Notes: a model not told the origin generated them from the sequence alone. Counted from the stretch's first letter, positions 1 to 8,662 are shown. The stretch: DNA of 64,000 bases from Paucibacter sp. TC2R-5 (GCF_025717605.1 NZ_JAJIRQ010000003.1:1-64000), one strand, 5' to 3'. A program made the numbers and translations.

Positions 1-845
1 ATCGCCACAATCATCACCGACTCTTGCAAGCTGAAGGACTCAGGGCTCACAAAGCCCTGGAAGGACGCAAACATCGTGCCGGCCACGCCGCCGAAGGTGG
101 CGCCCATGCCGAAGGCCAAGAGCTTCAGATTGCGGGTGTTGATGCCCATCGCCTTGGCCGCGATCTCGTCCTCGCGGATCGCCATCCAGGCGCGGCCGAT
201 GCGGCTGTTCTCGAGCCGGTAGCAGATGATCACGCTGAACACCACCAGGACCAGGAACAAGTAGTAGTACAGCGTCACCGAGGGCAGTTTGTAGCCGAAC
301 AGCTCGGTGCCCTTGCCCAAGTCGAGTCCGAAGAAGTGGATCGAATCGATCTGCCCAATGCCGCGTGGGCCATTGGTGATATTGGCCGGGTACTCCAGGT
401 TGTTCAAGAAGACCCGCACGATTTCACCAAAACCCAGCGTCACGATGGCCAGATAGTCGCCGCGCAGTTTCAGCGTTGGGGCGCCGAGCAAGATGCCGAA
501 GAAGCCGGCCAGGCCGGCGCCGAGCGGAATGATTAGCCACAAGGGCGAATGCAGGCCGTCGGGGAAGGCGGCCCGGAAGGCGTCGAAGTTCTCGCTCAAA
601 TGCGGGCTGGCCAGCAGCGCGAACATGTAGGAACCCACGGCGTAGAAGGCCACATAACCCAGATCCAGCAGACCCGCGTAGCCGACCACGATGTTCAGGC
701 CTAAGGCCAAGAGCACATAAAGCAGCGCCAGGTCGATAATGCGCACCGGGCCATTGCCGAACTGCTGCGCGAACAGCGGCACCACGAGCAGACCGACAGC
801 GGCCAGCAGGAAGACGAAGACTTTATTGCTTTGTTTTGATTGCAT
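1..845 (-). CDS. livM: Branched-chain amino acid ABC transporter permease LivM (3' end beyond window)
   Basis: Inner-membrane permease that pairs with LivH to import leucine, isoleucine, valine or related compounds delivered by a periplasmic binding protein. Translating the minus strand from the ATG at 845 gives an open frame to the window edge (about 281 residues), with many hydrophobic segments and the LivM-type stretches LRGDYLAIVTLGFGEI and GRAWMAIREDEIAAKAMGI (the EAA-like loop that docks the ATPase). A Shine-Dalgarno GGAG lies about 8 bases upstream. It starts 22 bases after livH stops, so the two are co-transcribed; the ATPase genes livG and livF are expected beyond position 1. LivM proteins are usually 320-420 residues, so only the C-terminal part is missing. 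Confidence 0.93.
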   Translation of the reverse strand, partial: MQSKQSNKVFVFLLAAVGLLVVPLFAQQFGNGPVRIIDLALLYVLLALGLNIVVGYAGLLDLGYVAFYAVGSYMFALLASPHLSENFDAFRAAFPDGLHSPLWLIIPLGAGLAGFFGILLGAPTLKLRGDYLAIVTLGFGEIVRVFLNNLEYPANITNGPRGIGQIDSIHFFGLDLGKGTELFGYKLPSVTLYYYLFLVLVVFSVIICYRLENSRIGRAWMAIREDEIAAKAMGINTRNLKLLAFGMGATFGGVAGTMFASFQGFVSPESFSLQESVMIVA

Positions 846-867
846 GTTGAATCTCCTTCAAGCGCAC

Positions 868-1791
868 TTAGGCTCGGTCCGCCACACGCTCACCCAGCAA
901 GCCCGAAGGCCGCAGGGTCAGCACCAGGATCAGCGCCACGAAGGCGAAGATGTCGGCGTAATGGCTGCCCAGCACGCCGCCGGTCAGGTCACCCAGATAG
1001 CCCGCGCCGATCGCCTCGATCAGGCCCAGCAGCACGCCGCCCACCATCGCACCGGCCAGGTTGCCGATGCCGCCCAAGACGGCCGCCGTGAAGGCTTTGA
1101 GCCCCGGCATAAAGCCCATCGTGTGCTGCACGGTGCCGTAGTTAGCGGCCCACATCAGACCGGCCACGGCAGCGAGTGCCGCGCCGATCACAAAGGTGGT
1201 GGAGATGATGAAGTCGGGCTTGACGCCCATCAGGCCGGCCACCCGTGGGTTCTCGGCGGTAGCCCGCATCGCCCGACCCAGCTTGGTGTGATTGACCAGC
1301 CACATCAGCGTAGCCAGGATCATCACCGTGCTGCCCAGGATCACACACTGCGTGATGGTGATGACCGGGCCACCGAGGTCGATCGGCGTGGTCGGCAAGA
1401 GCAGCGGGAACGGTTTGGGGTTCGGCTTCCAGATGATCATCGCCAGCGTTTGCAAGAGCAGCGACATGCCCATCGCGGTGATCAAGGGCGCCAAGCGCGG
1501 CGCATTGCGCAACGGCCGGTAGGCAATCTTCTCGACCAGGAAGTTCAACGAGGTGCAGACGACGACGGCACAGGCCAGCGCAATCAACATCATCAGCCAG
1601 CCCGGCATGCCGCTATCAGCGAGCGCGCCCACCACAGTCCAGCTGACCAGCGCACCGACCATCAAAATCTCGCCATGCGCGAAGTTGATCAAGTTGATGA
1701 TGCCGTAGACCATGGTGTAACCCAGGGCCACCAAGGCATACATGCTGCCCAGCACCAGACCATTGATGATCTGTTGCAAAAAAGTTTCCAT
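868..1791 (-). CDS. livH: Branched-chain amino acid ABC transporter permease LivH
   Basis: Integral membrane permease of the LIV-type (HAAT) ABC importer family, 307 residues, the usual length. The N-terminus METFLQQIINGLVLGSMYA and the following GYTMVYGIINLINFAHGE are signature LivH sequence, and GRAMRATAENPRVAGLMGV is the cytoplasmic loop contacting the LivF/LivG ATPases. About eight hydrophobic segments are visible. The start is preceded by AAGGAAG at good spacing. It is the first gene of the livHM(GF) run and is divergent from a DctB-type kinase gene, with a 304-base gap that carries a sigma-54 promoter-like site pointing at livH. No binding-protein gene is adjacent, so the substrate (branched-chain amino acids, amides or urea) is not fixed by this window. 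Confidence 0.95.
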   Translation of the reverse strand: METFLQQIINGLVLGSMYALVALGYTMVYGIINLINFAHGEILMVGALVSWTVVGALADSGMPGWLMMLIALACAVVVCTSLNFLVEKIAYRPLRNAPRLAPLITAMGMSLLLQTLAMIIWKPNPKPFPLLLPTTPIDLGGPVITITQCVILGSTVMILATLMWLVNHTKLGRAMRATAENPRVAGLMGVKPDFIISTTFVIGAALAAVAGLMWAANYGTVQHTMGFMPGLKAFTAAVLGGIGNLAGAMVGGVLLGLIEAIGAGYLGDLTGGVLGSHYADIFAFVALILVLTLRPSGLLGERVADRA

Positions 1792-1840
1792 TGCTGTCTT
1801 CCTTTATGTGCGAATCTATCGTCGAACTGGGCTGCTAGCT

Positions 1841-1856
1841 CGCAAGCCACATGCCA
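1841..1856 (-). promoter_or_regulatory. Candidate sigma-54 (RpoN) promoter of livHM
   Basis: The minus strand reads TGGCATGTGGCTTGCG. Against the consensus TGGCACG-N4-TTGCW it has GG and GC exactly 10 bases apart and only two mismatches. The -12 element is 50 bases before the livH ATG, so transcription would start near 1829 with a leader of about 40 bases. The neighbouring divergent genes encode a sigma-54 activator and its kinase. Site match is seen; use as a promoter is inferred. Confidence 0.5.
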
Positions 1857-1901
1857 AAAGTCAGGGTGCGCGGGTATTCACTGAGAGCCCTCTATGGCGC
1901 C

Positions 1902-1987
1902 CACAAGCCCCGGCATCGGGGCGACGGCCGACCAGGGCGGAATTCGACACTGCAGCGCACAAGCCGGTGCGGACTTCGACACAAGCC
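1902..1987. repeat. Three CACAAGCC repeats, possible activator sites
   Basis: CACAAGCC occurs at 1902-1909, 1958-1965 and 1980-1987, 46 to 146 bases upstream of the sigma-54-like site as read toward livH. The last two are 22 bases apart, close to two helical turns, and the middle copy sits inside the dyad CGCAC-N6-GTGCG. Position suits upstream activator sites for an NtrC-family regulator; binding is not shown. Confidence 0.3.
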
Positions 1988-2095
1988 GCCACCCAATCTG
2001 GCTCGCTGCCGGCAAGTGCAGAAAATTCTTTGCACGATGAGCCGGGACAGATACGCGCGCATTAGGCACACTGAGCGGCCCTCACCTCTTGCTGC

Positions 2096-4066
2096 ATGAA
2101 ACCGCGCCTAGCTTCTCCTTCCACCGATGCCGACTTCAACCGGCAGCACCGCGTCCTGCCTCGTTTGAGACTAGGTCTGCATGGCCAGGGCCTGATGAGC
2201 TTTCTGACCCTGGCCTTGATTGCCATGGTGGGTCTTGGGCTGCTGCTTGGCCAGCGCTGGAGCGAGCGCGCCGGTATGGCTCAGTTGGCGGCCGTGGGTG
2301 CAGAACGTTTGGAGCTATATGCCGCCAGCCTGGAGGCCGAGTTGGCTCGCCACGCTTACTTGCCCAGCCTGATCGCGATCGACGCCGACCTGCAGGCCTT
2401 GCTGAATGCGCCGCAGGATGCCGAGCTGCGCCAGCGCGCTAACCGCAAGCTCGCTGGCATCAATGTGCGGGCCGGTTTGGGCCTGAGCATGGTGCTGGAC
2501 ACCGAGGGTCAGGTCTTGGCCGCCAGCGACGGCGGCGGCGCAGGCAGCGCTTCGGCCCGGGCTGCGCAACGCTTCGCTGCGTATCTGGCCGCAGCGACCG
2601 AGCAAGCCAGCGGACATTTTTTCGCCGCCGATGAAACCAATGGCAGCAGCAACTATTTCTTGATGCATACGCTCAAGCACGGCGGCAAGCATGTGGGCCA
2701 AGTGGTGGTGATGCAAAACTTGGCACCGCTGGAGGCGACCTGGGTAGACCAGGGTCTGCGCTCGCAGGGTGAAAAGATCCTGGTCGTGGACGACAGGGAG
2801 GTCGTCATCATGTCTTCGGTGCCGCAATGGAGAAACCATTGGCTGAACCCGCGCAGCACCGAGCAGCTGGCCGCCTTGCAAGCCTCGCCGCGCTATACGG
2901 GACCGCTGTCGGGCCCGCTGGGTCTGTTTGTACATGAGGATTTGCAGCAGGAGGCGGCTCTGATCCAGGTGCCAAGCTTGAACAATCACGAAGCGACGGG
3001 CGGCACGGGTCCAAGCCGCGAGCAACAGCTGCTGGCCCAAGAACGGGCCGTGCTGCCGCTGGCGCTCCGCTTGGTGACGCTGTCCGACCCCGCCGAGGTT
3101 TGGCGTCAGGCACGCTATGCGGCCTGGGGCGGCGGCGCGATTGGCGCTTCGATCGGCATGTTGGGCATCTATCTGGCCGCGCGGCGACGCGCCCATGCGC
3201 AGCTCTTTGCCGCCAGCAGCGCGCTGCAACTGGCGCATGCTCAGCTGGAGCGTCAGGTCGACGCACGCACCCAGGAGCTGAGCCAGACCAACCGCGAACT
3301 CAAGCGCCAGATTGCCCAACGCCTGCAGGCCGAAGACGAGCTGATGCAGTCCGCCAAGCTGGCGGTGCTGGGGCAGATGTCGGCCGGCATTGCGCATGAA
3401 ATAAACCAACCGCTGACCGCCATGCGCGCCTTGTCGCGCAACGGCCTGCTGCTGCTCGAAAAGGGGCGCAACGCCAGCGTGGCCGAGAACCTGCAAAGCA
3501 TAGACGCGATGGTGGAGCGCATGACGGGCATCACCCGGCAGCTCAAGAGCTTTGCGCGCAAGGCCGAAGCCGCGCATGCGCCGGCATCCTTGTTGCAGGC
3601 CATCGGCGGCGCGCGCTTGCTGCTGGAGCACCGCATCAAGGCCGAAGGCATCGATGTTCGCGTGGAGGTGAGCGAGGCTTTGCTGCTGCGCTGCGAGGCC
3701 AATCGGCTGGAGCAGGTCTTGGTCAATCTGCTCGGTAATGCGATGGACGCGATGAACGACGCCGCCGTCAAGCGACTCAGCATCAGCGCCAAGCTCATGA
3801 CAGGCAGCGCGGGTAAGCGCGCCTTGGTGCAAATCACCGACACCGGCCCGGGCATCGCGCCTGACTTGGCCGCGCGCTTGTTCGAGCCGTTTTTCACCAC
3901 CAAGCCGGCCGGACAAGGCCTGGGCCTGGGCTTGGTGATTTCCTCCAAAATCATCCATGAATTTGGCGGCAGCCTGCGGGCCATCGCCATTGAAGCCGAA
4001 CTCGGTGGCGGCATGATGTTCGAATTCGATCTGGAAGTCAGCAAAGAGGATGGGCCGCATGTTTGA
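2096..4066 (+). CDS. dctB: DctB-family sensor histidine kinase
   Basis: Membrane kinase of a DctB/DctD-type system, 656 residues. An N-terminal transmembrane helix (about 33-52) and a second one (about 341-362) enclose a large periplasmic region of the double-Cache/PDC kind that binds C4-dicarboxylates or, in some relatives, acidic amino acids. A coiled segment follows, then the H-box AGIAHEINQPLTAMR with H434, the N-box (NLLGNAMDAM) and glycine-rich ATP-lid motifs DTGPGI and GLGLGL. The gene overlaps the start of the response regulator, so the two are translationally linked. The ligand is uncertain: the flanking transporters are for amino acids, and no dctA or dctPQM gene is in the window. 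An AauS-like acidic amino acid sensor is a real alternative. Confidence 0.85.
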   Translation: MKPRLASPSTDADFNRQHRVLPRLRLGLHGQGLMSFLTLALIAMVGLGLLLGQRWSERAGMAQLAAVGAERLELYAASLEAELARHAYLPSLIAIDADLQALLNAPQDAELRQRANRKLAGINVRAGLGLSMVLDTEGQVLAASDGGGAGSASARAAQRFAAYLAAATEQASGHFFAADETNGSSNYFLMHTLKHGGKHVGQVVVMQNLAPLEATWVDQGLRSQGEKILVVDDREVVIMSSVPQWRNHWLNPRSTEQLAALQASPRYTGPLSGPLGLFVHEDLQQEAALIQVPSLNNHEATGGTGPSREQQLLAQERAVLPLALRLVTLSDPAEVWRQARYAAWGGGAIGASIGMLGIYLAARRRAHAQLFAASSALQLAHAQLERQVDARTQELSQTNRELKRQIAQRLQAEDELMQSAKLAVLGQMSAGIAHEINQPLTAMRALSRNGLLLLEKGRNASVAENLQSIDAMVERMTGITRQLKSFARKAEAAHAPASLLQAIGGARLLLEHRIKAEGIDVRVEVSEALLLRCEANRLEQVLVNLLGNAMDAMNDAAVKRLSISAKLMTGSAGKRALVQITDTGPGIAPDLAARLFEPFFTTKPAGQGLGLGLVISSKIIHEFGGSLRAIAIEAELGGGMMFEFDLEVSKEDGPHV

Positions 4067-5417
4067 GGGATTCAAGGTTTTGTTTGTCGAGGACGACCCG
4101 CCTGTACGCGCCAGCCTGACACAAACGCTGGAGCTGGCCGGCCTGGACGTGCTGGCCTGCGGCTCGGCCGAAGAGGCACTGCCCCATATCCAACCCGGCG
4201 CGCAACTGGTGGTGGCCACCGACGTGCGCTTGCCCGGCATGGACGGCCTGGCCCTGCTTGATCATGTGATGGCGACCGATGCCAGCATCCCGGTTGTGCT
4301 GGTGACGGCGCATGGCGATGTAGCGATGGCGGTGCGGGCGATGCGCACCGGCGCCTATGACTTCATCGAAAAGCCTTTTGCGCCGGAGCGCTTTGTTGAT
4401 GCCTTGACCCGTGCGCTGGACAAGCGCGTGCTGCGCGTGGCGGTGGACGAACTGCGTGGCCAGCTGCAGCGGCGCAGCGGCATGGAAGCGGTGCTGTTGG
4501 GCAACTCGGCCGCGATGCAAAACGTGCGCCGCCAAGTACTGAACCTGGCGGACACCTCGGCTGACGTGATGATTCTGGGCGAAACCGGCACCGGCAAAGA
4601 GCTGGTAGCGCGCTGCTTACACGACCAAAGCGGGCGGCGCGACCGCAATTTCGTCGCCATCAACTGCGGCGGCCTGCCCGAGGCCTTGTTCGAGAGCGAG
4701 TTGTTTGGCCATGAGCCGGGCGCTTTCACCAGTTCGGCCAAGCGGCGCATCGGCAAAATCGAGCACGCCAATGGCGGCACGCTGCTGCTGGACGAAATCG
4801 AAACCATGCCGCTGGTGCTGCAAATCAAGATGCTGCGGGTCTTGCAGGAGCGCCGCGTCGAGCGCCTGGGCTCCAACGATGAGCTACCGGTCAATGTACG
4901 CGTTATTGCCGCAACCAAGGCCGATTTGCGCGCCTTGAGCGAGCAGCATAAATTTCGCGGCGACCTCTACTACCGGCTCAATGTGGCGACCTTGCAGCTG
5001 CCGCCGCTGCGCGAGCGGCGCGAAGACATCGCACTCTTGTTCGAGCATTTCGTCGCCCAAGCCAGCAGCCGCTATGGACGCGAGGCGCCGGAGCTGAGTC
5101 CGCAGCGCCTGCGCGAGCTGCTGGCGCATGACTGGCCCGGCAATGTGCGCGAAGTGCGCAATGCCGCCGATCGCTTTGTGCTGGACATTGCCAGCAGTGA
5201 AGGCGCTCAAGCTGAGGCTTCATCGGCGAGCGGTGGTGCCAGCAATGGCGCGAGCCTGGCGCAGCAGATGGACCAGGTTGAAAAGACCTTGATCGAGCAA
5301 GCGCTGCGGCGCTGCCAAGGGCGCGTGCCAGCGGCCATGGAGTTGTTGGGCTGCGCCAAAAAGACGCTGTACGACAAGCTGCACCGGCATGGCATCGAGC
5401 TTGAGCGCTTCCGCTGA
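4059..5417 (+). CDS. dctD: DctD-family sigma-54-dependent response regulator with GAFTSS loop
   Basis: Partner of the upstream kinase, 452 residues: receiver domain (phospho-acceptor D55, K105), sigma-54 AAA+ domain (Walker A GETGTGKE at about 174-181; Walker B LLLDEIE), and a C-terminal Fis-type helix-turn-helix. The start at 4059 is chosen because GAGG lies 9 bases before it; an ATG at 4050 is too close to that site. The gene start overlaps the end of the kinase gene. Oddity: the loop that normally reads GAFTGA and contacts sigma-54 reads GAFTSS here (4719-4736). The threonine is kept, but the last two residues are replaced. Either the activator is altered, or this lineage tolerates the change. 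Likely targets are sigma-54 promoters nearby, such as the site before livH. Confidence 0.87.
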   Translation: MFEGFKVLFVEDDPPVRASLTQTLELAGLDVLACGSAEEALPHIQPGAQLVVATDVRLPGMDGLALLDHVMATDASIPVVLVTAHGDVAMAVRAMRTGAYDFIEKPFAPERFVDALTRALDKRVLRVAVDELRGQLQRRSGMEAVLLGNSAAMQNVRRQVLNLADTSADVMILGETGTGKELVARCLHDQSGRRDRNFVAINCGGLPEALFESELFGHEPGAFTSSAKRRIGKIEHANGGTLLLDEIETMPLVLQIKMLRVLQERRVERLGSNDELPVNVRVIAATKADLRALSEQHKFRGDLYYRLNVATLQLPPLRERREDIALLFEHFVAQASSRYGREAPELSPQRLRELLAHDWPGNVREVRNAADRFVLDIASSEGAQAEASSASGGASNGASLAQQMDQVEKTLIEQALRRCQGRVPAAMELLGCAKKTLYDKLHRHGIELERFR

Positions 5418-5425
5418 CGGGTTAG

Positions 5426-5443
5426 GCTAAGGCACGTCTTAGC
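5426..5443. terminator. Short hairpin between convergent genes
   Basis: GCTAAG-gcacgt-CTTAGC is a perfect 6-base inverted repeat just after the response regulator stop and overlapping the stop codon of the convergent binding-protein gene. No T-tract follows on either strand, so it is at best a weak or Rho-assisted end. Confidence 0.25.
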
Positions 5444-6353
5444 GGTAATGCTGCGGGTCGGCTGAATCGGTGGGGTTGGCGATCACCCGCTTGAAGGCTT
5501 CGCTCATCGGCAACTGCAAGTTCAGGCCACGCGAGGGCAAAACAGACTGAAACCAGCGCCGGTAAATGGCCTGGATCTCTCCACGCCGATACAAGCCGGC
5601 CAGAGTCTCGTCCACCAGGGCCTTGAAGCCAGCGTCTGCTCGCGGCAGGCCAATTGCATAGGGTTCGACCGAAAAAGCTTCGGCGGAAATTTCATAGTCG
5701 CCGGCATTGGCAACGCTGAGCAGCAACATGCGCAGCAACACATCGTCCATGGCGTAAGCCATCGCGCGGCCGCTCTGCAGCAAGCGAAAAGCGTCGCGAT
5801 CGTCTTGCCCGATCAGAATTTTCAGACCCAGCTGCTCGTTCAAATTGGCCTGATGCAGCAGCTGGATGCTGGTGGTGGCGATGGTCGAGGCCACCGGTTT
5901 GCCGCGCAGGTCACCCAAGCCGCGTACGCCGGCGCTGCGCTTGGACAGCAGCCGGGTCTCGGCCACAAAGGTCGTCGTCGAGAAGGCCTGCGTCTTTTGA
6001 CGCTCCAGGGTGTTGGTCGTGACGCCGCACTCCAAGTCCACCGAACCGTTGGCCACCAGCGGCATCCTGGTGGCCGATGTGACCGCCACCAATTTGAGCT
6101 CCAACTCGGGCTTGTGCAGATGTTTCTTGATCGCTTCGGTGATGTGGCCGCACAGCTCGAGCGAGTAGCCAATCGGCCGCAACTTCTCGTCCAAATAGGA
6201 AAACGGCGCCGAGTCGACCCGGTAGCCGAGCACGATCACGCCGGTATCGCGGATTTTGCGCAGCGTGCTGGAATCAAGCGTTGCGGCGCTGGACGCTTGC
6301 GCCGGCAAGCCGACCAACAAGCCAGACAAGAGACCCAGCATGGCGCGGCGCAA
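5439..6353 (-). CDS. Periplasmic amino acid binding protein (SBP family 3)
   Basis: Probable periplasmic solute-binding protein for a polar amino acid ABC importer, in the glutamate/aspartate-binding group. Family 3 features seen: the strand 1 segment GVIVLGYRVDSAPFSY, the NGSVDLECGVTTNT region that contacts the ligand carboxyl in GltI-like proteins, and DAFRLLQSGRAMAYAMDD. No in-frame ATG lies upstream of a good signal peptide. A TTG at 6353 gives MRRAMLGLLSGLLVGLPAQA, a textbook export signal; ATG 6341 is the alternative. Permease and ATPase genes are absent nearby, so it is an orphan component here. It converges on the DctBD-like pair, which suggests that system may sense amino acids. Confidence 0.8.
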   Translation of the reverse strand: MRRAMLGLLSGLLVGLPAQASSAATLDSSTLRKIRDTGVIVLGYRVDSAPFSYLDEKLRPIGYSLELCGHITEAIKKHLHKPELELKLVAVTSATRMPLVANGSVDLECGVTTNTLERQKTQAFSTTTFVAETRLLSKRSAGVRGLGDLRGKPVASTIATTSIQLLHQANLNEQLGLKILIGQDDRDAFRLLQSGRAMAYAMDDVLLRMLLLSVANAGDYEISAEAFSVEPYAIGLPRADAGFKALVDETLAGLYRRGEIQAIYRRWFQSVLPSRGLNLQLPMSEAFKRVIANPTDSADPQHYR

Positions 6354-6498
6354 AAATTTCGGAAGCAGGATCAAGAGCGCGCTCGCAGGTCGAAGACAAA
6401 GGTGGCGTGAAATGACATCAATTGGCTTTGCATTGTCTCCAGCCCAGGCGCACGCGCAAGCGTGTAAGCCCCAGGTTGCTGGCTGAGGCAGAAGCGGC

Positions 6499-6512
6499 CC
6501 CTGCCGGCAGGG
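6499..6512. promoter_or_regulatory. 14-base perfect palindrome upstream of chaC-like gene
   Basis: CCCTGCCGGCAGGG, 25 bases before the cyclotransferase ATG in the divergent gap. It could be an operator or an RNA hairpin near the ribosome site. There is no T-tract and no known motif match that I recognise. Confidence 0.25.
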
Positions 6513-6537
6513 CAAAAGCTTATGGCAGTATGGCGGC

Positions 6538-7179
6538 ATGGCCATCCTGAGCGCACCTTCTTCAAGCAGCCCCGCACACCCGCTGCCGCAGCGCAGCCAA
6601 GAGCTGCTGGCCATGGCCCAGACCCAGTGGGATCGCCGCCAAGGCTTGCTGATCTTTGCCTACGGCTCTTTGATCTGGAAGCCGGGTTTTACACCTGCCG
6701 CCACCCTGCCCGCGCAAGTCCATGGTTACCACCGCGCCCTGAGCTTGCGCTCGCTGGTCAACCGGGGGAATGCCGCTCAGCCGGGCCTGGTCTTGGCGCT
6801 GCTGTCGGGCGGCAGTTGCCGAGGCCTGCTTTACCGGGCGGAGCCCGCACAGAGCGAGAGCTTATTGAACGAGTTGTGGGCTCGCGAGATGGTGATCGGC
6901 TCCTATGCCCCGCGTTGGCTGAACTGCCAAACCCCCATAGGGCCGCAGCGAGCCTTAAGCTTCACGCTGTCGCGCCAAAGTCCGGGCCATGTAGGCGCAC
7001 TGAGCGATGCCGACTTGTTGCACATCTTCAAACATGCGCAGGGGCGCTATGGCTCGACCCTGGACTACCTGCTGCGTACCGTCGAGGGGCTGCGTCAGCA
7101 CGGCTTGCGGGACGCGGAGCTGGAACGCCAATGCCGGCTAGCCGCCCTGCACGGTCTTTGCCAGCCCCTCGTTGGCTAG
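6538..7179 (+). CDS. ChaC-like gamma-glutamylcyclotransferase
   Basis: Cytosolic enzyme of the ChaC/GGCT family, which releases 5-oxoproline from gamma-glutamyl compounds, typically glutathione. The 213-residue product has the substrate-loop motif YGSLIW (42-47), followed by a beta-barrel-like core and a candidate general base E117 in the AREM segment; the C-terminal part (GRYGSTLDYL) matches bacterial ChaC. About 25 residues precede the core. It ends 42 bases inside the 3' end of the convergent nucleotidyltransferase gene. A start 16 bases earlier lies in a different frame and is not used. Confidence 0.85.
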   Translation: MAILSAPSSSSPAHPLPQRSQELLAMAQTQWDRRQGLLIFAYGSLIWKPGFTPAATLPAQVHGYHRALSLRSLVNRGNAAQPGLVLALLSGGSCRGLLYRAEPAQSESLLNELWAREMVIGSYAPRWLNCQTPIGPQRALSFTLSRQSPGHVGALSDADLLHIFKHAQGRYGSTLDYLLRTVEGLRQHGLRDAELERQCRLAALHGLCQPLVG

Positions 7180-7848
7180 GCCCTGGCGCCCGATAGGCTC
7201 GGCCAGGCCGGTCAAGCCATATTGAGCCTTCAAGCGGGCCAGATCCTCGACCGTATCGACATCGATCAGCACACCGGGGTCGTCCACCTCAACCGCTTGC
7301 GAGGGATAGCGCGCCACGATGCGGCGGGCACCCTCATCGCCCTGCAAATCGATCAATTCCGAATAAAGCTCGGCACTGAAGCCGACCGGATGCCCTTGGC
7401 GGCCGTGATGCTGCGCATAGGCCACCGGGTAGTGCTCCAAGGCCGCAGCCACGGCCAACATGGTGGCCGGACGCAGCAAAGGCATATCGGCCGGCACGAT
7501 CAACCAGCCATCAGCGTCACCGGTCGCTTCAACGCCGGCCGCAATCGAGTAGCCCATGCCTATGGGCGTAGGCCGGCCATGGCCATCGAATTCCGGTATC
7601 GCCACGACGTCGCGTGCCGCAATCAAAGGCTGAATCAAAGGTGTCAACTTTTGGGTCGTCACGACCACCAACCGCATGCCGGTCGCAATCACATGAGCTA
7701 GCGTCTGAGCCAACACGGTATCCGCCGCAGCGTCGATGGCCGGATCAAGAGCGCCGCCCAAGTGCTGCTCCAGCTTGTGACCTTGCCCCAGAAAGCGCAT
7801 GCCCCGCCCTGCCGCCAGCACTATCACCGCCGGTCGTCTTTTCGCCAT
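7138..7848 (-). CDS. MobA-like NTP transferase family protein
   Basis: Nucleotidyltransferase of the MobA/MocA family: the N-terminal [12 protein letters not shown] is the nucleotide-binding signature, VPADMPLL is the metal-binding aspartate motif, and GHPVGF is the conserved C-terminal loop. Relatives transfer CMP or GMP to molybdopterin, often for xanthine dehydrogenase or CO dehydrogenase maturation. No molybdoenzyme gene is in the window, so the substrate is unknown. ATG 7848 is chosen because AAAGGA lies 9 bases upstream; frames extending further upstream run into the pdxH promoter area and add unconserved residues. Length 236, a little longer than the usual 190-210. Confidence 0.82.
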   Translation of the reverse strand: MAKRRPAVIVLAAGRGMRFLGQGHKLEQHLGGALDPAIDAAADTVLAQTLAHVIATGMRLVVVTTQKLTPLIQPLIAARDVVAIPEFDGHGRPTPIGMGYSIAAGVEATGDADGWLIVPADMPLLRPATMLAVAAALEHYPVAYAQHHGRQGHPVGFSAELYSELIDLQGDEGARRIVARYPSQAVEVDDPGVLIDVDTVEDLARLKAQYGLTGLAEPIGRQGLANEGLAKTVQGG

Positions 7849-8019
7849 TCTCAGTTTTCCTTTGGACACCCTCAGCGCCGCCCGATCATTGCGCCGAGCT
7901 TTACCGCTTGTGCGCATAGCATGCCGTATGAGCATGCCAAGAACCAGTGGGAGCAATACCTAAGGTGTTCTACCTGCTTTGACTACCGGGTGTTGCCGGC
8001 TTCATTGGATACTCGGGGT

Positions 8020-8655
8020 ATGAACAAGCTATCCGACCTGCGAAAGAGTTACGAGCAAGGTGAGCTCGACGAAGATCTGGCCGCCCAAGAGCCGCTGATC
8101 CAATTCAAACAGTGGCTGGACCATGCGCTGGCCAGCAAAGTACCCGAACCTAACGCGATGACGGTGGCCACCGTCGGCCCGGACGGCCGGCCCTCAACCC
8201 GCATTGTGCTGATCAAGGGCTTTGATGAACAAGGCATCGTCTGGTTCACCAATTACGAGAGCCGCAAGGGGCAAGAGCTGGCGCTCAATCCGCACGCCGC
8301 ACTGCAATTCCATTGGGTGGAATTGGAGCGGGTGGTCCGGATCGAGGGTCAGGTCTCGCGCATAGACCCGGCCGAGTCCGACGCTTACTACCAGTCTCGT
8401 CCCTTGGATTCACGCCTGGGCGCCTGGGCCTCGCCGCAAAGCCAGGTGATCAGCTCACGCGGCGTGCTGGTGGCCAACGCGGCCAAAGCAGCTCTGCAGC
8501 ATGGCCTGCACCCACAGCGCCCGCCGCATTGGGGCGGCTACCGGCTGCAGCCCCAGGCCTGGGAGTTCTGGCAGGGCCGCAAGTCCCGTCTGCATGACCG
8601 ACTCAGCTACCAGCTCCAAGACGGCCAGTGGATCAAGCAAAGACTCGCACCTTGA
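8020..8655 (+). CDS. pdxH: Pyridoxamine 5'-phosphate oxidase PdxH
   Basis: FMN-dependent oxidase that converts pyridoxamine/pyridoxine 5'-phosphate to pyridoxal 5'-phosphate. At 211 residues from ATG 8020 it has the normal length. Conserved segments include [23 protein letters not shown] (FMN binding), TNYESRKG, and the C-terminal substrate region WGGYRL...[13 protein letters not shown] and RLAP end. The open frame extends much further upstream, but that part overlaps the divergent gene and has no family similarity. It converges on the TonB receptor gene with only 7 bases between stops. Confidence 0.96.
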   Translation: MNKLSDLRKSYEQGELDEDLAAQEPLIQFKQWLDHALASKVPEPNAMTVATVGPDGRPSTRIVLIKGFDEQGIVWFTNYESRKGQELALNPHAALQFHWVELERVVRIEGQVSRIDPAESDAYYQSRPLDSRLGAWASPQSQVISSRGVLVANAAKAALQHGLHPQRPPHWGGYRLQPQAWEFWQGRKSRLHDRLSYQLQDGQWIKQRLAP

Positions 8656-8662
8656 GGCGGGA

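Larger units (their letters stand above)
1792..2095. other. Divergent regulatory gap livH / dctB-like kinase
   Basis: This 304-base gap is the only gene-free stretch of about this size. It holds the livH leader, a sigma-54 promoter-like site (1841-1856, minus strand), three copies of CACAAGCC, and a short dyad CGCAC-N6-GTGCG at 1956-1971. I see no convincing gene or RNA in it; short open frames here look like chance. Confidence 0.6.

Noticed and set aside
24-1884. Long plus-strand reading frames opposite livM and livH
   Set aside because: They are GC-rich mirror frames of the liv genes, rich in His, Arg and Gln, with no family similarity.
2315-4240. 641-codon minus-strand frame opposite dctB
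   Set aside because: It mirrors dctB codon by codon, has low-complexity composition and no recognisable domain.
6354-6537. Sigma-54 site for the amino acid binding protein gene
   Set aside because: The best match (minus strand, around 6457-6472) has 11 instead of 10 bases between GG and GC.
7849-8019. N-terminal extension of PdxH upstream of 8020
   Set aside because: The extra residues have no PdxH similarity and overlap the promoter and start of the divergent gene.
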